DNA from: Pseudomonadota bacterium
Lineage (GTDB): Bacteria; Desulfobacterota; Anaeroferrophillalia; Anaeroferrophillales; Anaeroferrophillaceae
DNA: 5,455 nucleotides
Assembly (NCBI GenBank): GCA_011042595.1
Contig: DQWO01000145.1
Coordinates: 1 to 5,455 of the forward strand
Direction: 5' to 3'
Both the position numbers and the translations under genes were made by a program. Below the pieces are notes generated by a model that was not told where the DNA came from, did not search any database, and saw nothing but the letters and a program-made list of their open reading frames with translations. Every line of letters begins with the position of its first letter. Within the stretch, counting starts at the first letter, position 1. This document shows positions 1 through 5,455 of this stretch, in pieces.

Positions 1-1568
1 AGGCCCATGCCGTAGGCCGAGAGAATGCCGGCGTGGCGGTGGATAAAAATCTTTTTGATGCCCAGGGCCCGGGCGATGGCCACCGCGTGCTGGGGGCCGG
101 CGCCGCCGAAGGTGGCCAGTATATGTTCTTTGATGTCATAGCCACGTAAGACTGATATTTCACGAATTGGACGCACCATGACTTCGTTGGCCACCTGGAT
201 AAACCCGTAGGCAACCTCTTCTATGGTCATGGGCTGCCGGCCCTGGCGGACAAGATCAGTATTTATTTCGTTGGCTAAATCGGCAAAAGCATGCCGGCTG
301 GCTTCCAAATCCAGGGGTTGATCTTCATCAGGACCAAAAATATGGGGGAAGTTGTCAGGTTGCAGCCGTCCCAGTACCAGGTTGGCATCGGTTATGGCCA
401 GGTAGCCGTTTTTGCGGTAGCATACCGGTCCCGGTTGGGCCCCGGCTGATTCAGGACCGACTTTGAACATGCCGTTGAGGTAAAAAAGACGTGAACCGCC
501 GCCGGCAGCCACGGTTTTTATGTGCAGCTGTGGGGCCTGGATGCGGACGCCCGCCGTTTCCGATTCATGGACCAGCTCATACTCGCCGCCATAACGGGAG
601 ACATCGGTAGAAGTTCCACCCATATCAAAACCAATGACCGGTTGATCCTGGCTGTAGGTCCCGGTGGTCATGGCATAACCAACCACCCCACCGGCCGGTC
701 CGGAGAGGATGGCCCGGCTGCCGGTGAAATCATCAGCCGGAGTGAGGCCGCCGTCCGAGCGCATGAACTGGAGGTTGCAATGTTCCAGATTTTCTTTGAA
801 GCCGCGGCGGAAACTTTCCAGGTAGGTACGGATATGGGGGGTCAGATAGGCATCCACCATGGCGGTATCGCCCCGGGGAACCATCTTGACCATGGGCATT
901 ATCTGGGAGGAAAGCGAGACCTGGCCAAAGCCCATTTCCCGGGCTAAACGGCCAACAATCAGCTCATGTTCAGGCCAGGCGTAAGCGTGCATGAAAACCA
1001 CCGCCAGGCTGTTGATGCCTTTTTCTTTTAGCTTGAGAAGTTGTTCGGCAAGTAGTTTGAGATCAGGTTTTTCCAGGACGGCCAGCCGTTCTCCGGTAAT
1101 GCCCTGGACTACAGATACTCCTTGGATTTCCTCGTCTGTTCGTAAAAGGCGCAGACGTTCATTTACTTCAATAACTTTTTCATAAAGAAGTTCCGGCTTT
1201 TTGATCTCCAGGTCAAAAAGATGTGGTCGATCCTGGTTGCCGATCTTGAGTATATCACGAAACCCTCTGGTTACCAGCAGAGCACAACGGGCGCCCTGTC
1301 GTTCCAGCAGGGCGTTGGTGGCCACCGTGGTGCCCATGCGGATCCATTCGATATTTTCCGTTGGCAGTTCCTCCACCGATAAATTTTGCCCTGTTGCCTG
1401 GGAGATTATTCGCCTGATGCCCTCACGGGGAGCATCGGGATAATTCCGGGGGTCTTCAGAAAGAAGTTTCAAGACCATGACTTCCGGTTTTCCCGGTATT
1501 TCGGCATAAATATCAGTAAATGTCCCACCCCGGTCAATGGCAAAACGAAATTTATCAGCTTTATTCAT
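1..1568 (-). CDS. ATP-dependent 5-oxoprolinase (HyuA-like N-terminal part), 3' end outside window
   Basis: Predicted to hydrolyse 5-oxo-L-proline to L-glutamate with ATP in the cytoplasm. I translated the minus strand and found one open frame from the ATG at 1568 to the window edge: 522 codons with no stop or frameshift, so the gene is cut by the window, not broken. Visible motifs are [11 protein letters not shown] (9-19), LKLLSEDP (33-40), [15 protein letters not shown] (78-92), LFDL (117-120), MRSDGGL (269-275), SGPAGG (289-294), the ASKHA-type phosphate loop [13 protein letters not shown] (313-325), VAAGGGSR (353-360) and FGGAGPQHA (487-495). These are hydantoinase/oxoprolinase family motifs. 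Blocks such as [20 protein letters not shown] and the phosphate loop resemble, from memory, the eukaryotic full-length enzyme (about 1290 residues) more than generic HyuA. Whether a HyuB half is fused cannot be seen. Start choice: the ATG at 1568 has GGA six bases upstream; an in-frame ATG at 1583 overlaps the dctM stop as ATGA and would add five residues. Either way the gene is coupled to dctM. A hydantoinase or acetone carboxylase relative is the less likely alternative. Confidence 0.9.
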   Translation of the reverse strand, partial: MNKADKFRFAIDRGGTFTDIYAEIPGKPEVMVLKLLSEDPRNYPDAPREGIRRIISQATGQNLSVEELPTENIEWIRMGTTVATNALLERQGARCALLVTRGFRDILKIGNQDRPHLFDLEIKKPELLYEKVIEVNERLRLLRTDEEIQGVSVVQGITGERLAVLEKPDLKLLAEQLLKLKEKGINSLAVVFMHAYAWPEHELIVGRLAREMGFGQVSLSSQIMPMVKMVPRGDTAMVDAYLTPHIRTYLESFRRGFKENLEHCNLQFMRSDGGLTPADDFTGSRAILSGPAGGVVGYAMTTGTYSQDQPVIGFDMGGTSTDVSRYGGEYELVHESETAGVRIQAPQLHIKTVAAGGGSRLFYLNGMFKVGPESAGAQPGPVCYRKNGYLAITDANLVLGRLQPDNFPHIFGPDEDQPLDLEASRHAFADLANEINTDLVRQGRQPMTIEEVAYGFIQVANEVMVRPIREISVLRGYDIKEHILATFGGAGPQHAVAIARALGIKKIFIHRHAGILSAYGMG

Positions 1569-1579
1569 AGTTATTCCAT

Positions 1580-2890
1580 TCATCCGCCACTCATCAGCTG
1601 GGGCAGATAGAGGGCGATCTGGGGGAAAATAGTGATAATGGCGGTGGTTGCCAGCATAAGAATAAAAAAAGGCAGAGCATAGATGGCAATATCACCGATG
1701 GATTTTCCGGTGAGTCCCTGGATGACAAAGAGGTTGAAACCGACCGGCGGGGTGATCTGACTTAATTCGACCATCAGGATCAGGTAAATGCCGAACCATA
1801 AGGGGTCGAAACCGGCGGCGGTGACCATGGGTAGAGCGATGGGCAGGGTCATGACGACAATGGAAAAACCGTCCAGGATGCAACCTAAGATAATATACAC
1901 CACCCCCAGCATGAGCATCAAAAGGTACGGTGAGAGGTTGAGGCTGACAATGGCTTTGGTTATTGCTGATGGGATTCCTAAAAAACCCATGACCCGGGAG
2001 AGATAGCTGGCCCCCATGACAATCAGGCAGATCATGCAGGTGGTTTTGACGGCAGCGACCAGGCAGGTGAGCAGCCCGCCAAGATTCAGCCGTCGATTGA
2101 TGAAGGCAAAAAGTGTCGCCCCCAGAACGCCCAATGCCGCTGCTTCGGTGGGGGTGGCAACGCCGGCATAGATACTGCCCAGGACCATGAGGATGAGGAT
2201 GATGACCGGCAGCAGATCTTTTATGGCCTTGAAACGTTCCGCCCAGCTGTAGGATTCCTGCATCGCCGGGGCGATGGATGGGTTCCGGATACCGCGATAA
2301 ATAATATAGGCGATATAGATCCCGGCGAGCAGAAAGCCCGGCAGGATGCCGGCAATAAACATTTTACCGATGGAAACCTCGGCCAGAATGGCATAGACAA
2401 TCATGATCAGGCTGGGAGGAATGAGAAACCCCAGGGTCCCGGCCCCGGCCAGCGAGCCGATTGTCAGCCGCTCATCGTAACCCAGTTTTTCAAACTCAGC
2501 CAGGGTTATGCGGCCAACGGTGGCGGTGGTGGCGGCACTGGAGCCGGAGACGGCGGCAAAAAAGGTGCAGGCGACAATATTCATCAGCAGAAGACCGCCG
2601 GGCAGGCGGTAAAGCCAGGGAACCAGGCCCTTGAAAAGGCTTTCGGATATGCCTGAATGAAAAAGTATTTCACCCATCAGGATGAAAAGCGGCAGGGCCA
2701 CCAGCTCCCACTTGTTGACGGTTGACCAGATGGAAGACGAGAGGTTGCCGCCGGGTGGCAGGGGTGAAAAAATTGCCATGCTGCAATAGCCGACAATGAA
2801 AAGACTGAAGCCAATATGAATTCCGGAACTTAAGGTCAGGGCCAGAATTCCGAAAACCACCAGGCACATGGTTATGGTATGGGCATCCAA
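1580..2890 (-). CDS. dctM: TRAP transporter large permease, DctM family
   Basis: Large membrane subunit of the TRAP transporter. It forms the inner-membrane translocation pathway and couples solute uptake to an ion gradient, usually sodium. The 436-residue length is normal for the family, with about 11-12 hydrophobic segments. Family motifs appear in order: the [13 protein letters not shown] region (114-126), [10 protein letters not shown] (151-160), [12 protein letters not shown] (243-254), [15 protein letters not shown] (336-350) and [18 protein letters not shown] (375-392). The two conserved proline-rich loops resemble the ion/substrate hairpins of this family. The start is TTG, supported by AAGGA six bases upstream. 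No ATG lies between the upstream in-frame stop and this TTG, and the next in-frame ATG (codon 8, 2869) lacks a ribosome binding site. The gene follows dctQ after 17 bases, and its stop overlaps or closely precedes the oxoprolinase start, so all three are probably translated from one message. The substrate cannot be told from this subunit. Confidence 0.96.
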   Translation of the reverse strand: MDAHTITMCLVVFGILALTLSSGIHIGFSLFIVGYCSMAIFSPLPPGGNLSSSIWSTVNKWELVALPLFILMGEILFHSGISESLFKGLVPWLYRLPGGLLLMNIVACTFFAAVSGSSAATTATVGRITLAEFEKLGYDERLTIGSLAGAGTLGFLIPPSLIMIVYAILAEVSIGKMFIAGILPGFLLAGIYIAYIIYRGIRNPSIAPAMQESYSWAERFKAIKDLLPVIILILMVLGSIYAGVATPTEAAALGVLGATLFAFINRRLNLGGLLTCLVAAVKTTCMICLIVMGASYLSRVMGFLGIPSAITKAIVSLNLSPYLLMLMLGVVYIILGCILDGFSIVVMTLPIALPMVTAAGFDPLWFGIYLILMVELSQITPPVGFNLFVIQGLTGKSIGDIAIYALPFFILMLATTAIITIFPQIALYLPQLMSGG

Positions 2891-2907
2891 GACGATTCCT
2901 TCGTTTT

Positions 2908-3420
2908 CTAAGGATCTATTTTGTCAAGATTGGGAAATATCAACTGTTGCCAGGCCCTCAGGCTTTCGGCCATCATCTGTACAGCAAAAAAGACTGCTCC
3001 GATTACTACTATTGTTTGTGGAATCCAGAGTGGGGTTGCAGTCAGGGTTCCCGAGGTGGAGCCGTAATGATGGGTTGAGGCTGTCATCCGATAAAGCTGC
3101 CATACCAGGTAACCTATGAAAAATGTCGTACCGCTGGTTGCCAGGGCGGTGATCAGGGATGCGAATCGGTTGGGGAGTAAATTTAAAACCAGAGTGATGC
3201 GAATATGCCCTTTTTCTTTCAAGGTGTATCCTGCTCCTAGGAATATGATTGCCGCCAGCCCATAAGCCGAATATTCATCGGCCATCAGGGTGGTTACTTT
3301 CAAGGTGTTCCAAAGTCCGATCTCCACCAGTATAAGGATGGTCATTAAACCTAAAATGATTGCTGACCCCCTGGCCAGCCAGTCATTTAAAGTATCGATA
3401 AAATGCAGAATGCGTGACAT
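2908..3420 (-). CDS. dctQ: TRAP transporter small permease, DctQ family
   Basis: Small membrane subunit of the TRAP transporter, which pairs with DctM in the inner membrane and helps dock the solute-binding protein. It has 170 residues and four predicted membrane segments near 18-37, 49-66, 86-107 and 131-151. The family loop after the second segment is present (LKEKGHIRITLVL, 67-79), as is the TPLWIPQTIVVIG entry (129-141) to the fourth segment. The start at 3420 gives the usual N-terminus, a short amphipathic stretch before the first membrane segment, and has AGGA and GGA upstream. The open frame extends 39 codons further upstream to 3537, but that part is the translated intergenic stem-loop, is not membrane-protein-like and is rejected as coding. 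The gene lies between dctP (173-base gap with a large hairpin) and dctM (17-base gap). Confidence 0.93.
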   Translation of the reverse strand: MSRILHFIDTLNDWLARGSAIILGLMTILILVEIGLWNTLKVTTLMADEYSAYGLAAIIFLGAGYTLKEKGHIRITLVLNLLPNRFASLITALATSGTTFFIGYLVWQLYRMTASTHHYGSTSGTLTATPLWIPQTIVVIGAVFFAVQMMAESLRAWQQLIFPNLDKIDP

Positions 3421-3463
3421 TTTTCCATATCCTGAATGGTGTGGCGGCAATGAATGTTTTTCA

Positions 3464-3551
3464 AGAGATGCCCAGGCTTGGCCCTCGCTCATTCTTGCCG
3501 GCCTCCATGGCCGGCTCCCAAAACCACTATGGGCCAAGCCCGGACATCTCT
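3464..3551 (-). repeat. Long imperfect palindrome / stem-loop between dctP and dctQ
   Basis: Two 21-base arms, 3464-3484 and 3531-3551, are inverted copies with two differences. In the minus-strand RNA (the sense of the operon) both differences become G-U pairs, so all 21 positions pair; in a plus-strand RNA they would be A-C mismatches. The 46-base interior contains a second, perfect GC-rich hairpin at 3497-3515: GCCGGCC, 5-base loop, GGCCGGC. The element ends 43 bases before the dctQ ATG and begins 42 bases after the dctP stop. No U tract follows on the minus strand, so it is not a typical intrinsic terminator. Likely roles are protection of the dctP message from 3' decay, partial attenuation of dctQM, or a REP-like dispersed palindrome that landed in the gap. 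Confidence 0.85.
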
Positions 3552-3573
3552 GATAATTATTTTAAATAATCAG
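3550..3573 (-). repeat. AT-rich hairpin directly after dctP
   Basis: A perfect palindrome with 7-bp arms (ATTATTT / AAATAAT) and a one-base centre occupies 3556-3570. It can be extended by CTG/CAG at the base (3573-3571 with 3552-3550) if three bases bulge. It begins about 20 bases after the dctP stop in the transcript. Its base shares 3550-3551 with the long GC stem next to it, so the two structures compete for those two bases or stack end to end. Confidence 0.5.
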
Positions 3574-3593
3574 TTCATTGGAAGCCATCAAGC

Positions 3594-4586
3594 TCAACGG
3601 CCGGTTATCTTATTATATTGCTGTAAAACAGCCTCTGCATCGGCTCCGGCTTTTTTGAACCAGGCGCCGCGTAACTTTTTTCCAACGGCATTGAGCTCAG
3701 CCCGGAATTTTTTGTCTACTTCCAGAATGTTCATGCCGTTTTTCTTCAATGTTGCCAGACTGGTCCTGTCCATATCACCGGCCAGATTCCACATCTCATC
3801 TTCCATCTGGGTGGCAACTTCCAGCACCTGTCCCTGTACTTCAGTTGGCAGTTTATTCCAGGCCTCAAGGTTGACATTAACCATGTTGACAGGCCCGAGG
3901 ATATTGATACGGGTAAAGTATTTTAATACCTCCCAGGACTTGGCATCAACTCCGGAAACCGATGAAGTATACATGGAATCAAGCAGGCCGGCTTTCATCG
4001 CCGGGTATACTTCACTGAACGGCATTTTTCGGGCGGCAATCCCGGTCAATTTCCCGAATGCCAGGCCGGTGCCGTCATATACCCGCATCTTCAAGCCTTT
4101 GAGATCGGCTACGGAGTGTATCGGCCGCTGGGTGTAAATGCCGGAAAAAGGCCAAACTGAGGTGTAGAGAGTCATCTGGTTGAATTTTTTTAAGGTCTTT
4201 TTGTATACCGACTTGGCCAGTTGGTACAATAGCCGTTGTTCGAAGTTATTGGTGGAAATGAAAGGCTGTGCTGTAAGTGCCAGAATCGGGGCGTCACCCT
4301 CTACCATACCGGTCGGTATCTCGGCAATGGACAGTTGTCCATCTGCCACTGACCGTAATAACTCCGGACCTTTAAAGCCAAGGGATGAGCCGGGATGAAG
4401 AACGATTTCCAGCTCTCCGCCAGTGGCTGCCTTGACCCGGTCGGCGAAACGTTGGGCTCCCTGGGAATGGAAATTTCCCGCGGGATAATTAAGATGCATG
4501 TGCCAGACAGTTTTGGCCGATGCTTCATGAAATGGTGCAATAACCAGCAGTAGCAGTGCGACAACCCATACGACAATACTTTTCAT
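3594..4586 (-). CDS. dctP: TRAP transporter solute-binding protein, DctP family
   Basis: Periplasmic receptor of the TRAP transporter; it binds the solute and hands it to DctQM. It has 330 residues, normal for the family. A Sec signal peptide is clear: MKS, a hydrophobic core at 4-19, and an Ala-Ser-Ala site that predicts cleavage after residue 24. The mature domain shows the family pattern: PGSSLGFKGPELLRSVADGQ (65-84), then SVADLKGLKMRVYDGTG (158-174), in which Arg168 sits where the family's carboxylate-clamping arginine is found, then FSEVYPAMKAGLLDS (190-204), the usual hinge segment. The start is firm: AAGGAGGG precedes the ATG by four bases (AGGAGG core by five). A monocarboxylate or dicarboxylate ligand is expected. 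Pyroglutamate is inferred only from the downstream oxoprolinase and from the known pyroglutamate-binding DctP6/DctP7 of Bordetella pertussis. First structural gene after a predicted promoter; a stem-loop after its stop may raise its level over the membrane subunits. Confidence 0.95.
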   Translation of the reverse strand: MKSIVVWVVALLLLVIAPFHEASAKTVWHMHLNYPAGNFHSQGAQRFADRVKAATGGELEIVLHPGSSLGFKGPELLRSVADGQLSIAEIPTGMVEGDAPILALTAQPFISTNNFEQRLLYQLAKSVYKKTLKKFNQMTLYTSVWPFSGIYTQRPIHSVADLKGLKMRVYDGTGLAFGKLTGIAARKMPFSEVYPAMKAGLLDSMYTSSVSGVDAKSWEVLKYFTRINILGPVNMVNVNLEAWNKLPTEVQGQVLEVATQMEDEMWNLAGDMDRTSLATLKKNGMNILEVDKKFRAELNAVGKKLRGAWFKKAGADAEAVLQQYNKITGR

Positions 4587-4642
4587 GTTACCCTCCTTGG
4601 AGTTGTTGGAAGTTGAGGTTGCTTGCAGAAAAGATTTTTCAT
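4583..4642 (-). CDS. Possible 19-residue leader ORF overlapping the dctP start
   Basis: An ATG at 4642 opens 19 codons and ends with a TGA at 4585-4583 that overlaps the dctP ATG as ATGA. The predicted peptide is MKNLFCKQPQLPTTPRRVT. Codons 16-17 are AGG AGG and are themselves the dctP Shine-Dalgarno sequence, so a ribosome reading this ORF would cover that site. An AAGG lies ten bases before the ATG, and the ATG falls at the stem/loop junction of the 4629-4647 hairpin. The peptide resembles no family I know. It is short enough to occur by chance, and the strong dctP ribosome binding site does not need it. Listed as a weak candidate only. Confidence 0.18.
   Translation of the reverse strand: MKNLFCKQPQLPTTPRRVT
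4591..4598 (-). promoter_or_regulatory. Strong Shine-Dalgarno of dctP
   Basis: AAGGAGGG on the minus strand, four bases before the ATG (the AGGAGG core is five bases from it). It is by far the strongest ribosome binding site in the window, stronger than those of the regulator, dctQ, dctM or the oxoprolinase. This fits the need for more binding protein than permease. Confidence 0.85.
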
Positions 4643-4647
4643 CTTTT
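4629..4647 (-). repeat. Small AT-rich hairpin in the dctP leader
   Basis: Perfect inverted repeat: arms AAAAGAT and ATCTTTT (7 bp) around a 5-base loop GAAAA on the minus strand. It lies after the regulator stop and inside the predicted dctP leader, ending 42 bases before the dctP ATG. The stem is AT-rich with only one G-C pair and has no separate U tract, so it would be a poor intrinsic terminator. A leader structure or protein-binding site is equally possible. Confidence 0.35.
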
Positions 4648-4661
4648 GACTGCCTTTTAAG

Positions 4662-4681
4662 TTCAATATGAAATTATTCAT
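4662..4681. promoter_or_regulatory. Candidate operator: alternating TTCA/TGAA half-sites over the -10
   Basis: The plus strand reads TTCA-ATA-TGAA-ATTA-TTCAT. This makes two overlapping inverted repeats that share the central TGAA: 4662-4672 (4-bp arms, 3-base centre) and 4668-4681 (5-bp arms ATGAA/TTCAT, 4-base centre). They cover the predicted -10 and start site of the dctP promoter, a position that suits repression by the adjacent GntR-type protein. The region is AT-rich, so chance symmetry is possible, and it does not match the classical FadR TGGT/ACCA-type site. Confidence 0.3.
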
Positions 4682-4701
4682 TGTTGGCACGATCATGTCA
4701 T
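4673..4701 (-). promoter_or_regulatory. Predicted sigma70-type promoter of the dctPQM-oxoprolinase operon
   Basis: On the minus strand ATGACA (4701-4696, 5/6 to the -35 consensus) is followed after exactly 17 bases by AATAAT (4678-4673, 5/6 to the -10 consensus). Transcription would start near 4666 and give a leader of about 80 bases before dctP. The -35 box overlaps the stop codon of the upstream regulator gene, so transcription from the regulator promoter would read straight through it. Found by eye, not tested. Confidence 0.5.
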
Positions 4702-5384
4702 TCAGCGGTCATGTAGGCAATGATACGATCACGGAAGATCCGGATATGTTCGTTTACCATCTGCTTCAGTTGTGCCACATTCCTTTTTTCCATTGCTTTG
4801 ACTATCTCATTATGTTGATTGATGACATTTTTATAGTGTCGTGCCAATGTTGTTAAAGGATCAATGCGATTATGGTAAGACAGGTAAGCCAGCCGATTAC
4901 CTTCAGCCCGTACTTCGTTCAGGGCTTTGGTCAGATACTCGTTGTCGGCGCAGCCGGCATAGACCATGTGGAAGTTATGGTTGGCTTCGACCAGGGTCAG
5001 GACATCCTGCTTTTCTACAGCTTCTTTGACCTCTTGATTGGATTGTCTCAAAGCTTCCAGTTGCTGATCCGTACGTTGCTGGATGGCAATCTCGGCAATT
5101 CCCAGCTCAAGAACTTTTAAAGCGGTGAAAACAGCCCTGGTTGACTGGAGAGTCAGCTCCTTGACGACAAAACCTTTACCGGGAATAGCGGTAGCCAGAC
5201 GTTCCGCAGCCAGACGAAGCAATGCTTCCCGGACTGGCGTCCGACCCAGCTTCAACTCTTCCATCAGCTTTTTTTCTTCTAGACTTGTTCCCGGTGGATA
5301 GTCAAGACTGATAATGCATCGATAGATGTGTTTGTAGGCGGTTTTGGCCAGGGAATTTCCAGAGGATGACTGATTATTGATCAT
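4698..5384 (-). CDS. GntR-family transcriptional regulator, FadR/FCD subfamily
   Basis: DNA-binding regulator of 228 residues, the usual FadR-subfamily length. The N-terminal winged helix-turn-helix covers about 16-77: PPGTSLEEKKLMEEL (30-44), the recognition region GRTPVREALLRLAAE (47-61) and the wing with GKGFVVKEL (69-77). The C-terminal all-helical FCD ligand domain covers about 85-225. Its metal/acid site can be followed as Asn135-x3-His139, His191 and His213; the first position is Asn where many members have Asp, a variation also found in the family. FCD regulators usually sense small organic acids and repress neighbouring catabolic genes, so this one probably controls itself and the dctPQM-oxoprolinase genes, with the substrate or a related acid as inducer (inference). 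The start at 5384 gives the normal N-terminus, but its ribosome binding site is weak (only AAGA-like purines upstream), suggesting low expression. No strong terminator separates it from dctP, 111 bases downstream. Confidence 0.94.
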   Translation of the reverse strand: MINNQSSSGNSLAKTAYKHIYRCIISLDYPPGTSLEEKKLMEELKLGRTPVREALLRLAAERLATAIPGKGFVVKELTLQSTRAVFTALKVLELGIAEIAIQQRTDQQLEALRQSNQEVKEAVEKQDVLTLVEANHNFHMVYAGCADNEYLTKALNEVRAEGNRLAYLSYHNRIDPLTTLARHYKNVINQHNEIVKAMEKRNVAQLKQMVNEHIRIFRDRIIAYMTAE

Positions 5385-5414
5385 TTCAATCTTTTGTATA
5401 AATTTTAAAACACC

Positions 5415-5439
5415 TTGTTACAATATATTATCAATATAT
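5415..5439. promoter_or_regulatory. Candidate autoregulatory operator: two adjoining palindromes
   Basis: TTGTTACAA (5415-5423; TTGT/ACAA arms with a one-base centre) lies over the predicted -10. A second palindrome, 5423-5439, has perfect 7-bp arms ATATATT/AATATAT around ATC and fills the spacer up to the -35. A TTGT...ACAA arrangement resembles FadR-subfamily operators, although those usually have a wider centre. Binding here would block RNA polymerase, fitting autorepression. AT-rich sequence makes chance symmetry possible. Confidence 0.35.
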
Positions 5440-5444
5440 GTCAA
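5417..5444 (-). promoter_or_regulatory. Predicted promoter of the GntR-family regulator
   Basis: On the minus strand a perfect TTGACA (5444-5439) is followed after 16 bases by TGTAAC (5422-5417, 4/6 to the -10 consensus). The transcript would start near 5410, about 26 bases before the regulator ATG. A perfect TATAAT also lies at 5454-5449 on the same strand, but its -35 would fall outside the window, so a second upstream promoter cannot be judged. Confidence 0.4.
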
Positions 5445-5455
5445 GCATATTATAG

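Noticed and set aside
522..1443. Plus-strand open frames at 522-947, 991-1185 and 1201-1443
   Set aside because: They lie opposite the continuous, motif-rich oxoprolinase frame; their translations show no recognisable domain and they lack ribosome binding sites.
3421..3537. 39-codon N-terminal extension of the dctQ reading frame
   Set aside because: It is the translated stem-loop, has no membrane-protein character, and the ATG at 3420 has a ribosome binding site and the family-typical N-terminus.
3454..4137. 227-codon plus-strand open frame opposite dctP
   Set aside because: It starts in the hairpin, crosses the intergenic gap and runs antisense to a clear DctP; the protein is low in domain character and is a shadow.
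4629..4647. Intrinsic terminator of the regulator gene
   Set aside because: The stem has only one G-C pair and no distinct U tract follows, so it is kept only as a leader hairpin.
4603..4687. Repeated TTGTTGG at 4603-4609 and 4681-4687 as paired operator sites
   Set aside because: Only seven bases, no dyad symmetry, 78 bases apart and one copy next to the dctP ribosome binding site; probably chance.
5449..5454. Perfect TATAAT on the minus strand at the right edge
   Set aside because: The matching -35 region would be outside the window, so it cannot be called a promoter; the region is AT-rich enough for a chance match.

Overview
The window carries one co-directional gene cluster, read entirely on the minus strand. 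In transcription order it holds a GntR/FadR-type regulator (5384-4698), then dctP (4586-3594), dctQ (3420-2908) and dctM (2890-1580) of a complete tripartite (TRAP) transporter. Last comes the first 522 codons of an ATP-dependent 5-oxoprolinase (1568 to the window edge), which runs off the left end. The Sec signal peptide on DctP, the periplasmic-binding-protein transporter and the base composition fit a Gram-negative bacterium. A proteobacterial or Desulfobacterota-like host is my guess from style only; no marker gene is present.

How the genes work together (inference): DctP would catch a small carboxylate in the periplasm, and DctQM would bring it in with a sodium gradient. The oxoprolinase would open 5-oxo-L-proline (pyroglutamate) to glutamate at the cost of ATP, and the FCD-domain regulator would sense a related acid. 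The enzyme is well supported: its N-terminal half matches the animal/yeast-type 5-oxoprolinase almost motif for motif. Pyroglutamate-binding DctP proteins are known from Bordetella pertussis (DctP6/DctP7), so a pyroglutamate TRAP system is a sensible hypothesis, but the ligand cannot be read from this sequence.

Non-coding structure sits in three places. (1) Upstream of the regulator (5385-5455) a sigma70-like promoter is packed with small palindromes, as expected for autoregulation. (2) Between the regulator and dctP (4587-4697) there is a good sigma70-like promoter whose -35 overlaps the regulator stop codon, TTCA/TGAA half-sites over the -10, a leader hairpin and a possible 19-codon leader ORF ending in an ATGA overlap with dctP. 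(3) Between dctP and dctQ (3421-3593), otherwise gene-free, lies a long stem: 21-nt arms that pair completely in the minus-strand RNA using two G-U pairs, with a perfect 7-bp GC hairpin inside and an AT-rich hairpin directly before it. This is the most unusual item: either an mRNA stabiliser or attenuator that sets the DctP:DctQM ratio, or a REP-like dispersed palindrome. The other junctions are tight (17 nt dctQ-dctM; overlap or 11 nt dctM-oxoprolinase). I saw no tRNA, rRNA, CRISPR array or insertion sequence.
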